Under the pieces are notes generated by a model, which worked only from the letters and a program-made list of their open reading frames with translations, did no database searches and was not told where the DNA came from. Position numbers and translations under genes: made by a program. Source: Pararhodobacter sp. (GTDB lineage Bacteria > Pseudomonadota > Alphaproteobacteria > Rhodobacterales > Rhodobacteraceae). Taken from it: DNA of 64,000 nt. Where the stretch lies: NCBI RefSeq assembly GCF_034676545.1, contig NZ_JAUCBZ010000015.1, forward strand, positions 2,759,001-2,823,000, written 5' to 3'. Below, piece after piece: positions 61,727 to 64,000 of the stretch; positions within the stretch are counted from its first letter, which is position 1; each line of letters opens with the position of its first letter.

Positions 61727-63817
61727 ATGACGGATCCGGTACGATACGAAGCGCATGGCGAGATTGGGGTCATCATTGTTGACAATCCACCGGTGAACGC
61801 GACCGGTGTTGCGGTTCGGGCCGGACTTGTCGCAGCGGCGGATGCCTTCGCGGCCTCGGATCAGAAGGTTGCGGTTCTGATGGCGGCGGGGCGCACGTTC
61901 ATTGCCGGGGCCGATATCAAGGAGTTCGGCAAGACACCGCTGGAGCCGCATTTGTCGACGCTGATCCATCATATCGAGGCGCTGGAAAAGCCGATTGTCT
62001 GTGTGATCCACGGCACGGCACTGGGCGGCGGGTTCGAGGTGGCGCTGGGGTGTCATTACCGCGTGGCGCTCAAGGGCGCGCGGGTTGGTCTGCCCGAGGT
62101 CAATCTGGGGCTGATCCCCGGCGCGGGCGGCACCCAGCGCCTGCCGCGCCTGATCGGCATGATCCCGGCCTGCGAGATCTTCACCTCGGCGCGTCAGGTT
62201 GGGGCCGACGAATGCCTGAAACTGGGCATCGTCGAGGCCGTCGTCGAGGGCACACCGCTGGAGGCCGGGTTGGCGTTTGCCCGCAAGATCCTGGCCGAGG
62301 ATTTGCCGGTGCGGCGCATCAGCGCCATGACCGTGGCTCCCTATGATCCGGCGGATCTGGCGGCGCTCAGGACCAATGTGGCGGCGCGCAATACGGGTCA
62401 TGTGTGCCATCTGCGCGCCATTGACGTGGCGGTTGCGGGGGCGGATCTGCCGTTTTTCGAGGGCATAAAGCAAGAGCGTCAGGGGTTTTGGGACCTGATG
62501 CAAACCCCGCAGCGCGCGGCGATGATCCATGCGTTCTTCTCGGAACGCGCGGTGGCCAGCCTGCCGGAACTCAAAGGCGTGGTGCCGCGCGCGCTGGGGC
62601 ATATCGGGGTGATCGGTGGTGGCACGATGGGCGGCGGGATCGCGGTGTCCTGCCTGTTGTCGGGGCTGCGTGTCACCTTGATCGAGCGCAACGCGGAGGC
62701 CGCGCAAAAGGCCCGCGACGGCATTGCCGGAATGCTGGCCGACAGCGTGAAACGCGGCAAGCTGACGCCCGAAAAGCGCGATGCCTTGCTGGCGGATGCC
62801 TTGGTGACAACCGATGACTACGCCGCCCTGTCCGACGCCGATCTGGTGATCGAGGCGGTGTTTGAATTGATGGACGTCAAGAAAGACGTGTTCACCAAGC
62901 TGGACGCGATCTGCAAACCCGGCGCTGTGCTGGCGTCCAACACCAGCTATCTGGACATCGACCAGATCGCGGCGATGACCAAGCGCCCGCAGGATGTGCT
63001 GGGGCTGCATTTCTTCTCGCCGGCGCATGTGATGAAGCTGTTGGAGATCGTCGAGGCCGCCAAGACCGCGCCCGAGGTTCTGGCCACCGGCTTTGCGCTG
63101 GCCAAGGCGCTCAAGAAGATCCCGGTGCGCGCCGGGGTCTGCGACGGGTTCATCGGCAACCGGATCCTGAAGGCCTATCGCACGGCCTGTGATCACATGG
63201 TGCTCGAGGGGGCCTCGCCGTTCCAGATGGACGAGGTGCTGGAGGCGTTCGGCTTTGCCATGGGCCCCTTCAAGGTGACCGATCTGGCGGGCATCGACAT
63301 CGGCTATCTGACGCGCCAACGTCTTGCCCCGACCCGCGATCCGCGCGAACGCTTTGGCGATTGGGGCGATGTCTTGTATGCCAAGGGGCGGTTGGGGCGC
63401 AAAACCGGGCATGGGCATTACATCTATGATGCGCAATCACCCAAGGGCCGCCCGGACCCCGAGTTGCTGGAGATCATCGCCGAGGAGCGCGCCCGCAAGG
63501 GCATCACCCCGCGCGCGTTCAGCGCCGAGGAAATCGTGGAACGCTACATGGCGGCGATGATCAACGAGGCGGCTCGCGTGGTTGGCGAAGGCATCGCGCG
63601 GCGGCCGCTGGATGTCGATGTGACCAAGCTTTACGGCTACGGCTTCCCGCGATTCCGGGGCGGGCCAATGCATTACGCCGATCACATCGGGCTGGAGCGC
63701 GTGCTGGCGACGATCACCGAACAGGCCAAAACCGACGATTTCTTTTGGCAACCCGCCCCGCTTTTGCAACAACTGGTGGCCGAGGGCCGCAAATTCGCCG
63801 ATTTGAACCAAGGATAA
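61727..63817 (+). CDS. Bifunctional enoyl-CoA hydratase/3-hydroxyacyl-CoA dehydrogenase (FadJ-like)
   Basis: The 696-residue beta-oxidation enzyme has an N-terminal crotonase domain ([26 protein letters not shown] segment; [21 protein letters not shown]) and an NAD-binding dehydrogenase with [15 protein letters not shown] and catalytic [19 protein letters not shown], then the C-terminal helical repeats. Paired with the thiolase gene that starts three bases after its stop, it forms a fadBA-like unit for straight-chain or ring-cleavage acyl-CoAs. Confidence 0.95.
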   Translation: MTDPVRYEAHGEIGVIIVDNPPVNATGVAVRAGLVAAADAFAASDQKVAVLMAAGRTFIAGADIKEFGKTPLEPHLSTLIHHIEALEKPIVCVIHGTALGGGFEVALGCHYRVALKGARVGLPEVNLGLIPGAGGTQRLPRLIGMIPACEIFTSARQVGADECLKLGIVEAVVEGTPLEAGLAFARKILAEDLPVRRISAMTVAPYDPADLAALRTNVAARNTGHVCHLRAIDVAVAGADLPFFEGIKQERQGFWDLMQTPQRAAMIHAFFSERAVASLPELKGVVPRALGHIGVIGGGTMGGGIAVSCLLSGLRVTLIERNAEAAQKARDGIAGMLADSVKRGKLTPEKRDALLADALVTTDDYAALSDADLVIEAVFELMDVKKDVFTKLDAICKPGAVLASNTSYLDIDQIAAMTKRPQDVLGLHFFSPAHVMKLLEIVEAAKTAPEVLATGFALAKALKKIPVRAGVCDGFIGNRILKAYRTACDHMVLEGASPFQMDEVLEAFGFAMGPFKVTDLAGIDIGYLTRQRLAPTRDPRERFGDWGDVLYAKGRLGRKTGHGHYIYDAQSPKGRPDPELLEIIAEERARKGITPRAFSAEEIVERYMAAMINEAARVVGEGIARRPLDVDVTKLYGYGFPRFRGGPMHYADHIGLERVLATITEQAKTDDFFWQPAPLLQQLVAEGRKFADLNQG

Positions 63818-63820
63818 ACC

Positions 63821-64000
63821 ATGAAAGACGCCGTCATTGTCTCGACCGCCCGCACGCCAATCGGCAAAGCCTTTCGCGGGGCGTTCAACCAGACGCACGG
63901 GGTGACGCTGGGCGCGCATGCCGTCAGGCACGCCGTGGAGCGCGCGGGTATCGACCCGGGCCTGATCGAAGACGCGGTGATGGGCTGCGCGATCCCGGAA
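63821..64000 (+). CDS. Acetyl-CoA acyltransferase (thiolase), 3' partial
   Basis: The first 60 codons are visible: MKDAVIVSTARTPIGKAFRG is a textbook thiolase N-terminus, continuing to LIEDAVMGCAIPE at the window edge. The active-site cysteine lies beyond the window. It is coupled to the bifunctional beta-oxidation enzyme gene and would catalyse the last thiolytic step. Confidence 0.93.
   Translation, partial: MKDAVIVSTARTPIGKAFRGAFNQTHGVTLGAHAVRHAVERAGIDPGLIEDAVMGCAIPE

Noticed and set aside
60335..63436. A 1033-codon minus-strand frame opposite the IclR and FadJ-like genes
   Set aside because: Low-complexity Arg/Gln/His-rich translation without domains; the plus-strand genes are clearly real.

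Overview
The window is GC-rich, gene-dense DNA from the chromosome of an alphaproteobacterium, most likely a Rhodobacteraceae (Roseobacter-group) member. Pointers to that family are the iscR-iscS-sufBCD-sufS operon with a low-cysteine IscR, TRAP/TAXI and polyamine-type transporters, a CoA-dependent anthranilate operon joined to tryptophan dioxygenase, and the gene style (many 4-base ATGA stop/start overlaps). This placement is inferred from gene content only; no rRNA is present.

Layout. 1-2.5 kb: end of a polyamine-type ABC transporter operon (two permeases, binding protein, terminator). 2.6-6.9 kb: a large fusion protein that looks like a cytoplasmic, self-sufficient reductive dehalogenase, then a luciferase-like flavin monooxygenase. 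7-15 kb: an operon for aerobic 2-aminobenzoyl-CoA (anthranilate) breakdown ending in kynA and a RidA-family gene. 15.2-23.4 kb (minus strand): tRNA-Arg and the iscR/suf iron-sulfur operon, with two cysteine desulfurases, two tiny membrane proteins and two Yip1-like proteins, behind a promoter overlapped by an Irr/ICE-like palindrome. 24.3-37.3 kb: glycogen operon glgP-glgB-glgC-glgA-glgX-malQ-pgm, with pgm frameshifted. 37.4-40.3 kb (minus): an amidinotransferase and dinB. 40.4-47.3 kb: a DctB/DctD-like two-component pair and a TAXI-type TRAP transporter whose permease gene is frameshifted. 47.4-48.6 kb: a cytochrome P450.

48.6-55.6 kb is a mobile, decaying island. It holds a recombinase remnant, a complete IS3-family element inserted into istB of an IS21-family element, which itself truncates a DNA cytosine methyltransferase next to vsr. 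A tRNA-Ser and two further IS relics follow. 55.8-60.1 kb is an Mla/MCE-type lipid transport operon (STAS-permease, ATPase, frameshifted MCE protein, lipoprotein). 60.4-64 kb is an IclR regulator with a thioesterase, a bifunctional beta-oxidation enzyme and the start of a thiolase.

The most unusual items are the reductive dehalogenase-reductase fusion, the tryptophan/anthranilate operon, the IscR promoter architecture, the DctD-like regulator with GAFPGA instead of GAFTGA, the P450 lacking the usual acid-alcohol pair, and the nested IS island that has disabled a methyltransferase. Three otherwise intact genes (pgm, TRAP permease, MCE protein) each carry one single-base frameshift. This could mean real decay, but residual sequencing error must be excluded first.
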